Assembly: GCF_000380165.1 (NCBI RefSeq) | Contig: NZ_KB904724.1 | Coordinates: 257 to 64,256 of the forward strand | Reading direction: 5' to 3' | From: Wenjunlia vitaminophila DSM 41686 | GTDB taxonomy: Bacteria > Actinomycetota > Actinomycetes > Streptomycetales > Streptomycetaceae | DNA: 64,000 nt | Shown here: in pieces, positions 1 to 9,122 of the stretch | Position numbering within the stretch: position 1 is the stretch's first letter | Layout of the letters: each line of letters starts with the position of its first letter | Notes under the pieces: generated by a model | Told to the model about the DNA's origin: nothing | Seen by the model: only the letters and a program-made list of their open reading frames with translations | Database searches by the model: none | Translations under genes and position numbers: made by a program

Positions 1-26
1 GCGGTGTGCGCCAGGAATGTGCGCAT
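1..26 (-). CDS. start of an unidentified gene leaving the left edge
   Basis: Reading the minus strand, an ATG at 26-24 follows a good ribosome-binding site (GGAAG, six bases before the ATG) and opens a frame (M R T F L A H T) that is still open at the window edge. Only eight codons are visible, so no function can be given. The strong Shine-Dalgarno sequence is the only evidence that this is a gene. Confidence 0.35.
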
Positions 27-257
27 GGTTCACTTCCTTCGGATTTGGGGGCCTCAAGAATTACCGCACCGAATGCCGGCTTTGGTTGATTTTCCGGCGT
101 ATCCACCTCAATGGTGGTTAAGGGGGTGATGTTCATTGACGGGATGTTCGGTCCCCAGCGTGGGTGCCCAGCGCAGGTGTCCAGCCTTGGGCAGCACGCT
201 CCGGCCGGAGCGCGGTGCGCCCAACGGTGCGTGCGATCGGTACGGCCCGGAGGGCCC

Positions 258-653
258 TCAGGCGGGGACGACGGTGACCGTGGCTCCGGCAGGACCGAGG
301 CGGACGAGCAGGCGACGCAGGCCGTCCTCGTTCGAGGTGGGAACCACCGCGCGCAGTCGAGCGGCGAGCACCACCACCGCGGCGTCCACCGGGTCGGCCG
401 TCCCAGCCCGCTCCAACAACTCCCCGACCTCCCGGGCCATGGCGTGGTCCAGCGGCACCACCTGGCAGCCGCGCAACAGCAGGCTGAGCCGGGACTTGGC
501 GACCCGGACCCGCCAGGCCTCGACCACAGCGGCTGCGGGGACCCGGGGCACGGTGCCGGCCAACAGGTAGCCGCGGTGGCGGTGCCACACCGTCCGTTGC
601 GCCCTCCCGGCCGCGATGAGCGTCCCGGTGTCGTACACCACGGGCCTGTTCAC
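258..653 (-). CDS. PIN-domain ribonuclease toxin (VapC-like)
   Basis: A 131-residue PIN-domain protein, the size of VapC toxins, which are Mg-dependent ribonucleases held inactive by a partner antitoxin. The acidic residues expected in the active site are visible: D8 (VVYDTG), E45 (VVEAWR), D90 (ADPVDAAV) and D110 (SNEDG). It starts at GTG just after a strong purine run (gaggggggact). The likely antitoxin gene lies upstream on the same strand, but its stop is about 200 bases away, whereas most vapBC pairs overlap or nearly touch. That spacer is GC-rich and contains short repeated motifs. Family assignment is firm; the biological target is unknown. Confidence 0.75.
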   Translation of the reverse strand: MNRPVVYDTGTLIAAGRAQRTVWHRHRGYLLAGTVPRVPAAAVVEAWRVRVAKSRLSLLLRGCQVVPLDHAMAREVGELLERAGTADPVDAAVVVLAARLRAVVPTSNEDGLRRLLVRLGPAGATVTVVPA

Positions 654-859
654 CAGTCCCCCCTCGTCGGTCGCACCACCTGCCCCATTGCGAACCGGGC
701 GCCTTCTGCCGCGGACCAGCGACGGCGCACGGCGCCTGACGGACGGTGGTCCGGGAGCGGCTCGCCGGCGTCGCGGCCGGAGGGTGCGGCGCGCCCCACC
801 GGCTCGGGCCCCACCGGCTTGCGCCCCTCCGGCTCAGGTCCCGCCGCGAACGGTCCTGC

Positions 860-1132
860 TCAGGCGACCCGATCGGTGGCCGGAGGGCGGTCGGTGGCGG
901 CGTCGGACTCCAGATCCACCAACGCGTCCACCCCGCTGCGTCCCTCGGGTCCCGGGGGCCCGAGCTCGGCGAGCACCTCGTTGGCCGCGGCCAGCCCGTC
1001 CTCGATCTTCGCCGCCCAGGCGGCGGCCCGGGAGAGCCAGGCGGACACGCTCAGACCGTCCCGCTCCGCGGCGGCCCTGGCTGCCGCGAGGGTTTCGCTC
1101 GGAATGGTGATCGTGATTCTCTCCAAGCTCAT
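860..1132 (-). CDS. ribbon-helix-helix antitoxin (VapB-like)
   Basis: A 90-residue protein. The N-terminal 35 residues (ERITITIPSETL followed by a helix and the turn DGLSVSAWL) fit a CopG/RHH DNA-binding domain, and the acidic, Pro/Gly-rich tail fits a toxin-neutralising region. It precedes the PIN toxin on the same strand, so a toxin-antitoxin operon is the natural reading. The longer open frame extends upstream, but I place the start at the ATG at 1132-1130, because the protein begins with the first beta strand and a TACGAT box lies exactly seven bases upstream, suggesting a leaderless transcript. RHH antitoxins usually autoregulate their operon. Confidence 0.7.
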   Translation of the reverse strand: MSLERITITIPSETLAAARAAAERDGLSVSAWLSRAAAWAAKIEDGLAAANEVLAELGPPGPEGRSGVDALVDLESDAATDRPPATDRVA

Positions 1133-1430
1133 ATTCCGGATCGTATGGATAGTGCCGCGGAAGGTACCGGCTTCCCCCCATAGTTCACCCGAACGGGGAA
1201 ACGGCAGGCCAGGGCGTGGGCAAGGGCGGGGTCCCGGCCTTCCGCCCGGGGCGAGTGGCGGGGCTCGGCGCGCAGCCGCCACCGCTGCTCCGTGTCCAGC
1301 CGTCCGCGGGTCGGGCCTCCGGCACGCGGTGTCCGTCAGGCCGCGTACCCTGGTCTCAAGGAACCTCCGACATTCGAAGGACTGAACGACACTGGGACGC
1401 CGACAGCCCGAAGGGCCGCCGCCTGCGCCG
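1133..1430. other. intergenic region between divergent genes
   Basis: About 300 bases between the antitoxin (minus) and the TIGR03936 gene (plus). It holds the antitoxin -10 box at its left end. A TACCCT hexamer at 1346-1351 could be a -10 box for the rightward gene, with a leader of about 70 bases. No RNA gene or repeat is evident. Confidence 0.3.
1140..1145 (-). promoter_or_regulatory. -10 box for a leaderless antitoxin transcript
   Basis: On the minus strand TACGAT is followed by seven bases and then the antitoxin ATG, so transcription would start at or next to the start codon. No clear -35 was found. Confidence 0.45.
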
Positions 1431-2273
1431 GTGGTGCAGCGCATCCGACTGCGTTACACCAAGCGCGGTCGCCTTCGGTTCACCAGCCACCGCGACTTCC
1501 AGCGTGCGTTCGAACGCGCGCTGCGGCGGGCCGAGGTTCCGATGGCCTATTCCGCGGGGTTCACCCCGCATCCCAAGGTCTCCTACGCCAACGCCGCACC
1601 CACCGGTGTGGGCAGCGAGGCCGAGTACCTCGAGATCGCCCTGTCGGCGGCGACCGATCCGGAGCGGCTCCGGGCGTTGTTGGACGAGTCGCTTCCCCGC
1701 GGTCTCGATGTGCTGGCCGCCGTGCCGGCCCTGACCTCGGGATTCGCCGAGAGGCTCGAGGCGTCGGTGTGGCGGGTGCGGCTCTCCGGCGTCGACCGGT
1801 CCACCGCCGAGGCGGCGGTCGGGAAGTTTCTGGCCGAGGACCGGGTTGAGGTGAAGCGGATGACCAAGAACGGCATCCGGGGCCTCGACGCGCGCAGCGC
1901 CGTGGTGGCCCTGGAGGTGCTCGACGCGACAGACGAGCAGGTCGCCGGGGACATCAACGGCATTTTCGAACGTGAGGCCGATAGGCCGCAGGGTGTTGCC
2001 TGTGCGATACTGCGGCTGGTTGTTCGGCACCTGACACCTGCCGTGCGACCAGACGACGTCCTTTCCGGCCTCCGCGCGGTGGCCGACCTGGCGCCGCCGG
2101 TCCCCGCAGAGGTGACCAGGCTGGCGCAGGGGCCGCTCGACGAGGAGTCCGGCACGGTCACCGACCCGTTCGCGCCCGACCGCGAAGCCGCCACGGCCGA
2201 TCCCACCACGACCGGCGGGCTGTCCGCGGTAGGGGGTGCCCCCGACGGGGGGACACAGGCAGGGACCACCTAG
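1431..2273 (+). CDS. TIGR03936 family radical-SAM-associated protein (DUF2344)
   Basis: A 280-residue protein with the typical opening IRLRYTKRGRLRFTSHRDF and the motif SAGFTPHPKVSYANA of the TIGR03936/DUF2344 family. Family members sit next to, or are fused to, a B12-binding radical SAM protein, and their role is unresolved. The last 50 residues are acidic, Thr/Gly-rich and probably disordered. GTG at 1431 and 1434 are both possible starts and neither has a strong Shine-Dalgarno. It precedes rne and the ribosomal protein genes, as in other actinobacteria. The radical SAM partner is not visible in this window. Confidence 0.85.
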   Translation: MVQRIRLRYTKRGRLRFTSHRDFQRAFERALRRAEVPMAYSAGFTPHPKVSYANAAPTGVGSEAEYLEIALSAATDPERLRALLDESLPRGLDVLAAVPALTSGFAERLEASVWRVRLSGVDRSTAEAAVGKFLAEDRVEVKRMTKNGIRGLDARSAVVALEVLDATDEQVAGDINGIFEREADRPQGVACAILRLVVRHLTPAVRPDDVLSGLRAVADLAPPVPAEVTRLAQGPLDEESGTVTDPFAPDREAATADPTTTGGLSAVGGAPDGGTQAGTT

Positions 2274-2527
2274 GACCGTCGTCGACGCGTCACCGAAGCG
2301 CCAGGGAGCCCTCCTCCTCGCCCGTCAGCGAGCCGGAGAAGCCCAGGGGCCCGGACGGCGCGCTGACACACACAAGACTTTCGTCCGAGCAGTGGAGACA
2401 GCGCGGACGAGTGAGACAACAGCTCCTGTGCGGCGCCCACGCCGATCGGAAACGGCACCGCCCCGAAACGGGGCCCATGCCAGGAACACGGCGCGGCGCC
2501 CGGGAGCGTGACGGGAGAACCGCCCGC

Positions 2528-5500
2528 ATGCTCGAGAACACCGAGCCGAACAACGAGACCACACCGACCACCGAACCCGCCGAGACCACCGGCACCGCCC
2601 CGGCCCAGGAGGCCGCAGCCGCGCCGCGTCGCCGGCGCAGGGCCGCGTCCCGCCCCGCGGGCCCGCCGGTCAGCGCGGACACCAGCACGCCGATACCGCA
2701 AGCGGCACGGCTCGCCGGAGCCACCGAGGACGCGCCCGCCAAGCCGCTCCAGGAGGAGCGCGCCCACCCCGACACCGCCCCCGCGGACGAGCGGCCTGAG
2801 CCGGCCCCGGAGAAGCCCAAGCGGGTGCGGCGCAAGTCCACGGCGAAGGCCGCGGAGCAGCCCGAGGAGACCGCCACCGCCACGGACGCGCCGGCTGAGC
2901 CGGCTCCCCGGCGGACCCGCCGCCGGGCCACGGCCGTGGCGGCCCCCGAGCCGGCGCCCACCGAGCAGCCCGAGGACACCGCGCCGCAGAAGCCGGAGGC
3001 GGTGCCCGCCACGACGGACGAGCCCCAGCCCACGCCCCGGCGGACCCGTCGCCGCGCCACCGCCCCGGCGGGGGCCCCCGAGGCGGCCACCACGGAGGAC
3101 GGCGCCGAGCCGGCCGCACCCGTGGCGGAGCCGGTCGCCGAGGAGCAGGCCCCCACGGAGCCCGCGCCCCGGCGCAGGCGCCGCCGCGCCGAGGCGCCGG
3201 CCGGTGCCCCGGCCCCGTCCCCCGCCGAGGGTCCCGCCACCTCCGCCCCCACCGAGCCGCCGGAGTCCATGGTCGAACCGGAGGCTATGCCCGCGCCCAA
3301 GCGCACCCGCCGGCGTGCGGTCGCCGCGGCCGGTGCCCCCACCCCGGACCAGGCTCCGTCCGAGCCTGCCGGACCCACAGCCGAGCAGGCCGTGGCGGAG
3401 CCGGCGCCCAGGCGCACCCGGCGTCGGGCCGCCATCACGACCCCGCCCGGGGAGGTGGCCCCCGCCGACGTCGCCGCGAGCGAGGACGCGCCCGTCAAGC
3501 CGCTCCAGCAAGAGGAACAGGACCGCGCACAGGAGCAGGAGCAGGAGCAGGAGCCGGAACAGGGGGCCACGCGGCCGGGCCGGCGGCGTGCCGTGCGGCC
3601 GCCCACGGCCGTGTTCCAGGCGCCCGTCTTCGAGGCCCCGGTGTTCGCGGCGCCGGTCTTCGTCGTGCCCGAACCGGAGATCGAGGACGAGGACGTCGAG
3701 GTGTTCGAGGCCCCGGCCCGGCCCCGTCGTCGCCGGGCCGAGCCGGAGCAGCCGGCTGAGGCCGTCGAGGCGGTCGAGGACGAGCTGGAGGTCGAGGAAC
3801 CCGTCCGCGACCACGTCGAGGACGAGGCCGACGAGCGGCCGTCGCGTCGCCGTCGTCGTGGGGGCCGTCGCCGTCGTCGCGGCGAGGCCGCCGAGGACTT
3901 CGACGAGCACGTCGAGGAGCCCGAGGCGGAGGAGGAGCCGGCCGAGGCCGTTGAGGAGCCCGAGGAGGAGTTGTCCGCCTCGGGGACCAGCAGCAGCCGG
4001 CGTCGCCGGCGTCGCCGTCGGCGCAGCGAGGGCGGTGTCGAGGGCGAGGTGAGCGCGGACGACCCCGAGCGCACGGTGGTCAAGGTCCGCGAGCCCCGGA
4101 AGAAGACGGAGGACGTGGACGAGGTCCAGTCCATCAAGGGCTCCACCCGCCTCGAGGCCAAGAAGCAACGCCGCCGGGAGGGCAGGGAGCAGGGCCGTCG
4201 CCGGGTCCCGATCATCACCGAGGCCGAGTTCCTGGCCCGCCGGGAGGCCGTGGAGCGGGTGATGGTGGTCCGCCAGCAGGGCGACCGCACCCAGATCGGG
4301 GTGCTCGAGGACAACGTCCTGGTGGAGCACTTCGTCAACAAGGAGCAGTCCACCTCCTACGTCGGCAACGTGTACCTGGGCAAGGTCCAGAACGTGCTGC
4401 CGTCGATGGAGGCCGCGTTCGTGGACATCGGCAAGGGCCGCAACGCCGTGCTGTACGCGGGTGAGGTCAACTTCGAGGCGCTGGGCGCCCACGGGGGGCC
4501 GCGCCGGATCGAGAGCGCGTTGAAGTCGGGGCAGCCCGTCCTGGTCCAGGTCACCAAGGACCCCATCGGCCACAAGGGCGCCCGGTTGACCAGCCAGGTG
4601 TCGCTGCCGGGCCGCTACCTGGTCTACGTGCCCGAGGGCTCGATGACCGGCATCAGCCGCAAGCTGCCGGACACCGAGCGGTCCAGGCTCAAGCAGATCC
4701 TGAAGAGGATCGTCCCCGAGGACGCGGGAGTGATCGTCCGCACCGCGGCCGAGGGGGCGAGCGAGGAGGAGCTCTCCCGCGACGTCGCCCGCCTCCAGGC
4801 GCAGTGGGAGGAGATCCAGAAGAAGGCGGCCTCCGGTAACGCCCCGAGCCTGCTCTACGGCGAGCCGGACATGACCGTCCGGGTGGTCCGCGACATCTTC
4901 AACGAGGACTTCTCCAAGGTCATCGTCTCCGGGGACGAGGCGTGGGAGACCATCCACGACTACGTCTCCCATGTCGCGCCCGACCTCGCCGACCGCCTCC
5001 AGCGGTGGACCAGCGAGGTGGACGTGTTCGCCACCTACCGGATCGACGAGCAGTTGCTGAAGGCCCTGGACCGCAAGGTCTGGCTGCCGTCCGGTGGCTC
5101 GCTGGTGATCGACCGGACCGAGGCGATGGTCGTCATCGACGTCAACACCGGGAAGTTCACCGGGCAGGGCGGCAACCTCGAGGAGACGGTCACCAGGAAC
5201 AACCTGGAGGCGGCCGAGGAGATCGTGCGCCAGCTCCGGCTGCGGGACCTCGGCGGCATCATCGTCATCGACTTCATCGACATGGTGCTGGAGTCCAACC
5301 GTGACCTGGTGTTGCGCCGGTTGCTCGAGTGCCTGGGCCGGGACCGCACCAAGCACCAGGTGGCCGAGGTCACCTCGCTCGGCCTGGTGCAGATGACCCG
5401 CAAGCGGGTCGGCCAGGGGCTCCTGGAGTCGTTCTCCGAGACCTGCGTGCACTGCAACGGCCGTGGCCTGCTCGTCCACATGGACCAGGCGACCATGGCC

Positions 5501-6658
5501 GGGGGCGGAGGCAAGCGGCGTCGTCGGGGCAAGGCCGCGAGCACGGCCCAGCCCCCGGTCCACGAGCTGCCCGAGGCAGCCGAGGGCGTCGTCGAGCCGG
5601 TGGAGGTCGAGGCGGAGCCGGTGACCCCGGTGGAACCGGTGGAGGTGGCGGGCGTCGAGTTGGTGGACGTCACCGCGGAGCGGGAGCCGGTGGTCGAGGA
5701 GCCGGTCGCCCCGGAACCGGCGCCGGAAGCCGCGGAGGCCAGGCCGCCGCGGGCCCGTCGCCGGGCGTCCCGCAAGGCCATGGCTCCCGCGGGTCCGCCG
5801 CCCTCGGCCACGGCGGAGCAGGCGGTGGTGGTGGTCCCGTCCACCACGCCGTCGGTCGACGAGGAGGCCAGGGCCACGGAGCCCGGACCCGGCGAGCCCA
5901 CCCCCGTTGAGGCGGCGCCGCTTGCGGCGACCCTCACCGGGGAGGCGGAGCCGAGTGGCGTGGAGCCCGGGGAGGCCCCCGCGGTCGAGGAGCCCGTGAC
6001 CCCGGAGCCCGCCGCCGGTGAACCGGTCCAGCAGGCGCCCGCGAAGAAGCGGGCCGCACGCAAGGCCGCGACGCGGAAGACGGCCGCCAAGGCCACCACG
6101 GCCCGCAAGACGACCGCTCGCGAGGCCGTCGCCGAACGCGTCGAGGTGGAGGGCGAGGTCACGGCGCCGGCTGCGGAACCGGCCGAGAAGGCCGAGGCCG
6201 GCACGGAGACGGCTGCCAAGAAGGCCCCGGCCAAGAGGGCCGCTGCCAAGAAGGCGACGGCCAAGAGGGCGCCGGCGAAGAAGGCGGCTGCCAAGAAGGC
6301 CACCGTCGTCGAGGCCGCGCCGGTGGAGCCCGCGGTCCCGGCGGCGGGAGCCGGGGAGGCCGTCCCCGAGGGGGCTGAGGCCGGTGAGGCCGGGCTGAGG
6401 CAACCGGCGCCCCGGAAGGCGGCCGCCAGGAAGACGGCAGCCAAGAAGGCTCCGGCCAAGAAGGCCCCGGCGAAGAAGACGGCTGCCAAGAAGACGCCGG
6501 CGAAGAAGGCCACCACCGGCAGGGCGGCCGCGAAGAAGCCGGCGGCTGCGGCCGGCGCCGCCCATGCGGGTGGTGGGAGTGCGACGACTGCCGCGGCGCA
6601 GCAGGCGTCCGCGTCGGTGGTGTCCGCGCAGGTGCCGCTGGAGGACCCGGCTGACTGA
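2528..6658 (+). CDS. rne: ribonuclease E/G
   Basis: Endoribonuclease for mRNA decay and rRNA processing. The catalytic half lies near residues 570-1000: an S1-like RNA-binding segment at about 590-650, then the DNase I-like site with the conserved aspartates in VIDVNTGKFTGQ (about 871) and IDFIDM (about 914), and the zinc-link cysteine pair in ETCVHCNGRG. At 1376 residues it is far longer than the catalytic core. Residues 1-560 are acidic/Pro-rich and punctuated by basic boxes such as PRRTRRRA; residues from about 1170 carry AAKKA/PAKK repeats resembling histone H1 tails. The open frame begins earlier, but I choose ATG 2528 because GGGAGA lies nine bases upstream and the earlier frame has no binding site. 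It is followed by a terminator. Confidence 0.93.
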   Translation: MLENTEPNNETTPTTEPAETTGTAPAQEAAAAPRRRRRAASRPAGPPVSADTSTPIPQAARLAGATEDAPAKPLQEERAHPDTAPADERPEPAPEKPKRVRRKSTAKAAEQPEETATATDAPAEPAPRRTRRRATAVAAPEPAPTEQPEDTAPQKPEAVPATTDEPQPTPRRTRRRATAPAGAPEAATTEDGAEPAAPVAEPVAEEQAPTEPAPRRRRRRAEAPAGAPAPSPAEGPATSAPTEPPESMVEPEAMPAPKRTRRRAVAAAGAPTPDQAPSEPAGPTAEQAVAEPAPRRTRRRAAITTPPGEVAPADVAASEDAPVKPLQQEEQDRAQEQEQEQEPEQGATRPGRRRAVRPPTAVFQAPVFEAPVFAAPVFVVPEPEIEDEDVEVFEAPARPRRRRAEPEQPAEAVEAVEDELEVEEPVRDHVEDEADERPSRRRRRGGRRRRRGEAAEDFDEHVEEPEAEEEPAEAVEEPEEELSASGTSSSRRRRRRRRRSEGGVEGEVSADDPERTVVKVREPRKKTEDVDEVQSIKGSTRLEAKKQRRREGREQGRRRVPIITEAEFLARREAVERVMVVRQQGDRTQIGVLEDNVLVEHFVNKEQSTSYVGNVYLGKVQNVLPSMEAAFVDIGKGRNAVLYAGEVNFEALGAHGGPRRIESALKSGQPVLVQVTKDPIGHKGARLTSQVSLPGRYLVYVPEGSMTGISRKLPDTERSRLKQILKRIVPEDAGVIVRTAAEGASEEELSRDVARLQAQWEEIQKKAASGNAPSLLYGEPDMTVRVVRDIFNEDFSKVIVSGDEAWETIHDYVSHVAPDLADRLQRWTSEVDVFATYRIDEQLLKALDRKVWLPSGGSLVIDRTEAMVVIDVNTGKFTGQGGNLEETVTRNNLEAAEEIVRQLRLRDLGGIIVIDFIDMVLESNRDLVLRRLLECLGRDRTKHQVAEVTSLGLVQMTRKRVGQGLLESFSETCVHCNGRGLLVHMDQATMAGGGGKRRRRGKAASTAQPPVHELPEAAEGVVEPVEVEAEPVTPVEPVEVAGVELVDVTAEREPVVEEPVAPEPAPEAAEARPPRARRRASRKAMAPAGPPPSATAEQAVVVVPSTTPSVDEEARATEPGPGEPTPVEAAPLAATLTGEAEPSGVEPGEAPAVEEPVTPEPAAGEPVQQAPAKKRAARKAATRKTAAKATTARKTTAREAVAERVEVEGEVTAPAAEPAEKAEAGTETAAKKAPAKRAAAKKATAKRAPAKKAAAKKATVVEAAPVEPAVPAAGAGEAVPEGAEAGEAGLRQPAPRKAAARKTAAKKAPAKKAPAKKTAAKKTPAKKATTGRAAAKKPAAAAGAAHAGGGSATTAAAQQASASVVSAQVPLEDPAD

Positions 6659-6669
6659 CTGGGCCGGAC

Positions 6670-6705
6670 TGCCCACCCCGGGCTGGTTTGACCCCGGGGT
6701 GGGCA
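6670..6705 (+). terminator. rne terminator hairpin
   Basis: A perfect 13-bp stem (6670-6682 with 6693-6705) and a 10-base loop just after the rne stop. It lacks a long T-run, as is common in high-GC actinobacteria. Confidence 0.7.
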
Positions 6706-6717
6706 CTTCAGTAGCGT
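6688..6717 (+). promoter_or_regulatory. rplU-rpmA promoter
   Basis: TTGACC (6688-6693) and TAGCGT (6712-6717), separated by 18 bases, form a good housekeeping-type promoter. The -35 sits in the loop and right arm of the rne terminator. The predicted transcript would have an rplU leader of about 135 bases. Confidence 0.6.
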
Positions 6718-6859
6718 TGTCCCTCGGCGTGTTTCACGCCGCTCCTGAGCAACCACCTCCCTGTCCCGACCTCTGGTCCTAACGGGAGAGGCCGTCCGTG
6801 TCCGTGATCCGGATGGCTGGCGTCAGGGGCTTCGTTCGAGAAGAGAGAGTGGGTTCGCG

Positions 6860-7177
6860 GTGTACGCGATCGTCCGCAGCGGCGGCAGGCAACACAAGGT
6901 TGCCGTCGGCGATGTTCTTGAGGTCGACAAGATTCAGGCCAAGCCCGGCGACACCGTGGAGCTCTCGACGCTCCTGGTCGTTGACGGGGACCTGGTCACC
7001 AGCGACCCGTGGGTGCTGGCCGGGGTGAAGGTGCACGCCGAGGTCGTCGACCAGACCAAGGGCGCCAAGATCGACATTCTGAAGTACAAGAACAAGACCG
7101 GTTACCGCAAGCGCCTTGGCCACCGCCAGCAGTACACGGCGATCAAGATCACCGGCATCGACTCCGCCGCGAAGTAA
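6860..7177 (+). CDS. rplU: 50S ribosomal protein L21
   Basis: A 105-residue bL21 that binds 23S rRNA in the large subunit. The opening [17 protein letters not shown] and the end [22 protein letters not shown] are diagnostic. It starts at GTG with an AG-rich stretch (agagagag) upstream. rpmA follows after 12 bases, the near-universal L21-L27 operon. It appears to be transcribed from its own promoter behind the rne terminator. Confidence 0.98.
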   Translation: MYAIVRSGGRQHKVAVGDVLEVDKIQAKPGDTVELSTLLVVDGDLVTSDPWVLAGVKVHAEVVDQTKGAKIDILKYKNKTGYRKRLGHRQQYTAIKITGIDSAAK

Positions 7178-7189
7178 GGGGCGTAACAG

Positions 7190-7450
7190 ATGGCACACAA
7201 GAAGGGCGCCTCTTCCACCCGGAACGGGCGCGACTCCAATGCTCAGCGGCTCGGCGTGAAGCGCTTCGGCGGCCAGGTCGTGAACGCCGGCGAGATCATC
7301 GTTCGCCAGCGCGGCACCCACTTCCACCCCGGAGCCAACGTGGGCCGGGGCGGCGACGACACGCTGTTCGCCCTCACCGCCGGTGCGGTCCAGTTCGGCC
7401 GCTCCCGTGGGCGCAAGGTCGTGAACATCGTTCCGGTCGCCGCTAGCTGA
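7190..7450 (+). CDS. rpmA: 50S ribosomal protein L27
   Basis: An 86-residue bL27, located near the peptidyl-transferase centre. The sequence [18 protein letters not shown] at the N-terminus and [17 protein letters not shown] are diagnostic. The second residue is already Ala-His-Lys, without the cleavable N-terminal extension found in some Firmicutes. Second gene of the rplU operon, followed by a strong hairpin and then obgE. Confidence 0.98.
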   Translation: MAHKKGASSTRNGRDSNAQRLGVKRFGGQVVNAGEIIVRQRGTHFHPGANVGRGGDDTLFALTAGAVQFGRSRGRKVVNIVPVAAS

Positions 7451-7486
7451 CGCCCGCGACCGTCCGGACGGCACACCGTCACCAAG

Positions 7487-7528
7487 GGCGGGCTGTCCTC
7501 TCCGCCGCATCGGGGAGGACAGCCCGCC
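7487..7528 (+). terminator. rpmA terminator hairpin
   Basis: A perfect 14-bp stem (7487-7500 with 7515-7528) with a 14-base loop, ending in TT. It separates rplU-rpmA from obgE. Confidence 0.75.
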
Positions 7529-7631
7529 TTCGGCGTTGTGCCGGACGAACGGGAGGGGGCGGGCGGCACACCGACGGGTCGTCGGCGTGCACTATGGACA
7601 TGTCACAACGAACCACCCGGGAGACACACAG

Positions 7632-9071
7632 ATGACCACCTTCGTGGACCGCGTCGAACTCCAGATCGCCGCGGGTAACGGGGGGCACGGTTGCGCCTCG
7701 GTGCACCGGGAGAAGTTCAAGCCGCTCGGCGGCCCCGACGGCGGGAACGGCGGACGCGGCGGGGACGTGGTCCTGGTGGTCGACCCGTCGGTGACCACCC
7801 TGCTCGCCTACCACCACTCCCCCCACCGCAAGGCCACCAACGGTCGACCAGGCATGGGTGGCAACCGCTCCGGCGCGGACGGTGCCGACCTGACCCTGCC
7901 GGTCCCCGACGGCACCGTGGTCAAGGACAGCCGCACCGGTGAGACCGTGGCCGACCTGGTCGGCGCCGGAACCCGCTACGTGGTGGCCCAGGGCGGGCGC
8001 GGCGGGCTCGGCAACGCGGCGCTGGCCTCCCCGCGGCGCAAGGCCCCCGGCTTCGCTCTGCTGGGCGAGCCCGGGGAGTCCGGCAGCTACGTGCTGGAGC
8101 TGAAGACCGTCGCCGACGTCGCGCTGGTCGGCTTCCCGAGTGCCGGCAAGTCCTCGCTGGTCTCGGTGCTCAGCAAGGCACGTCCCAAGATCGCGGACTA
8201 CCCGTTCACCACCCTGGTGCCCAACCTGGGCGTGGTCACCGCCGGCTCCACCGTGTTCACCGTGGCCGACGTCCCCGGGCTGATCCCCGGCGCCAGCGAG
8301 GGCCGTGGACTCGGCCTGGAGTTCCTGCGGCACGTGGAACGCTGCTCGGTGCTGGTGCACGTCCTGGACTGCGCCACCCTGGAGTCCGACCGGGACCCAC
8401 TCACCGACCTGGACGCCATCGAGGCGGAACTCGCCGCCTACGGCGGGCTCGCCGACCGACCGCGGCTAGTCGCCCTCAACAAGATCGATGTGCCGGACGC
8501 GCGGGACCTCGCGGACATCGTCCGTCCCGAGATCGAGAGGCGGGGCCTGCCCACCTTCGACATCTCCGCGGCCTCCCACGAGGGCGTCAGGCAGCTCTCC
8601 TTCGCCATGGCGGAGATCGTCGCGGGGGCCAGAGCGGCACGTCCGGTGGAGGAACCCACCAGGGTCGTGCTGCGCCCCAAGGCGGTGGACGACACCGGGT
8701 TCACCGTCGCGGCCGAGGAGGACGTGTTCCGGGTGCGCGGCGAGAAGCCGGAGCGCTGGGTGCGGCAGACCGACTTCAGCAACGACGAGGCCGTCGGCTA
8801 CCTCGCCGACCGGCTGGCACGGCTCGGCGTCGAGGAGGAACTGGTCAAGGCCGGGGCGCGGCCGGGCGACACGGTCGTCATCGGGGACACCGAGGACGCC
8901 GTGGTCTTCGACTGGGAGCCGTCGGTCGCCGCCGGGGCGGAGATGCTGGGCCGACGCGGCGAGGACCACCGGTTCCAGGCCCCGCGTCCCGCGGTGGAAC
9001 GCCGCAGGGAGCGGCAGGCCGCGCGGGACGAGGTGGAGGCGGAGTACCAGGGGTTCGACCCGTTCGGGTGA
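7632..9071 (+). CDS. obgE: GTPase Obg (CgtA)
   Basis: A 479-residue GTPase for 50S assembly and stress control; in Streptomyces Obg also affects the onset of differentiation. The Gly-rich Obg fold ([25 protein letters not shown]) occupies residues 1-160. The G domain carries the P-loop [25 protein letters not shown] and NKID. An OCT domain follows (from about residue 340), then a charged tail. The open frame begins at 7536, but ATG 7632 matches the Obg N-terminus and follows GGGAGA by about eight bases. It follows rpmA, the usual neighbour. Confidence 0.97.
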   Translation: MTTFVDRVELQIAAGNGGHGCASVHREKFKPLGGPDGGNGGRGGDVVLVVDPSVTTLLAYHHSPHRKATNGRPGMGGNRSGADGADLTLPVPDGTVVKDSRTGETVADLVGAGTRYVVAQGGRGGLGNAALASPRRKAPGFALLGEPGESGSYVLELKTVADVALVGFPSAGKSSLVSVLSKARPKIADYPFTTLVPNLGVVTAGSTVFTVADVPGLIPGASEGRGLGLEFLRHVERCSVLVHVLDCATLESDRDPLTDLDAIEAELAAYGGLADRPRLVALNKIDVPDARDLADIVRPEIERRGLPTFDISAASHEGVRQLSFAMAEIVAGARAARPVEEPTRVVLRPKAVDDTGFTVAAEEDVFRVRGEKPERWVRQTDFSNDEAVGYLADRLARLGVEEELVKAGARPGDTVVIGDTEDAVVFDWEPSVAAGAEMLGRRGEDHRFQAPRPAVERRRERQAARDEVEAEYQGFDPFG

Positions 9072-9087
9072 GCGGACCCACGGGTTC

Positions 9088-9122
9088 GTGAGCCGGCCCC
9101 TGGGTACGGGGCCGGCGCTCAC
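9088..9122. terminator. bidirectional terminator between convergent genes
   Basis: An inverted repeat with a two-base bulge between obgE and the convergent CDP-glycerol transferase-like gene. It pairs GTGAGC with GCTCAC and CGGCCCC with GGGGCCG. It overlaps the stop codon of the minus-strand gene. Confidence 0.6.

Noticed and set aside
2270-6706. A 1478-codon open frame on the minus strand opposite rne
   Set aside because: It is the antisense shadow of rne. The product is Arg/Gly/Leu-rich without domains, while the plus strand encodes clear RNase E motifs.
7600-7635. An 11-codon ORF (ATG 7600) whose stop overlaps the obgE start as ATGA
   Set aside because: obgE has its own good binding site (GGGAGA), and the nearest -10-like box is too close for a leaderless start at 7600. 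Probably coincidence.
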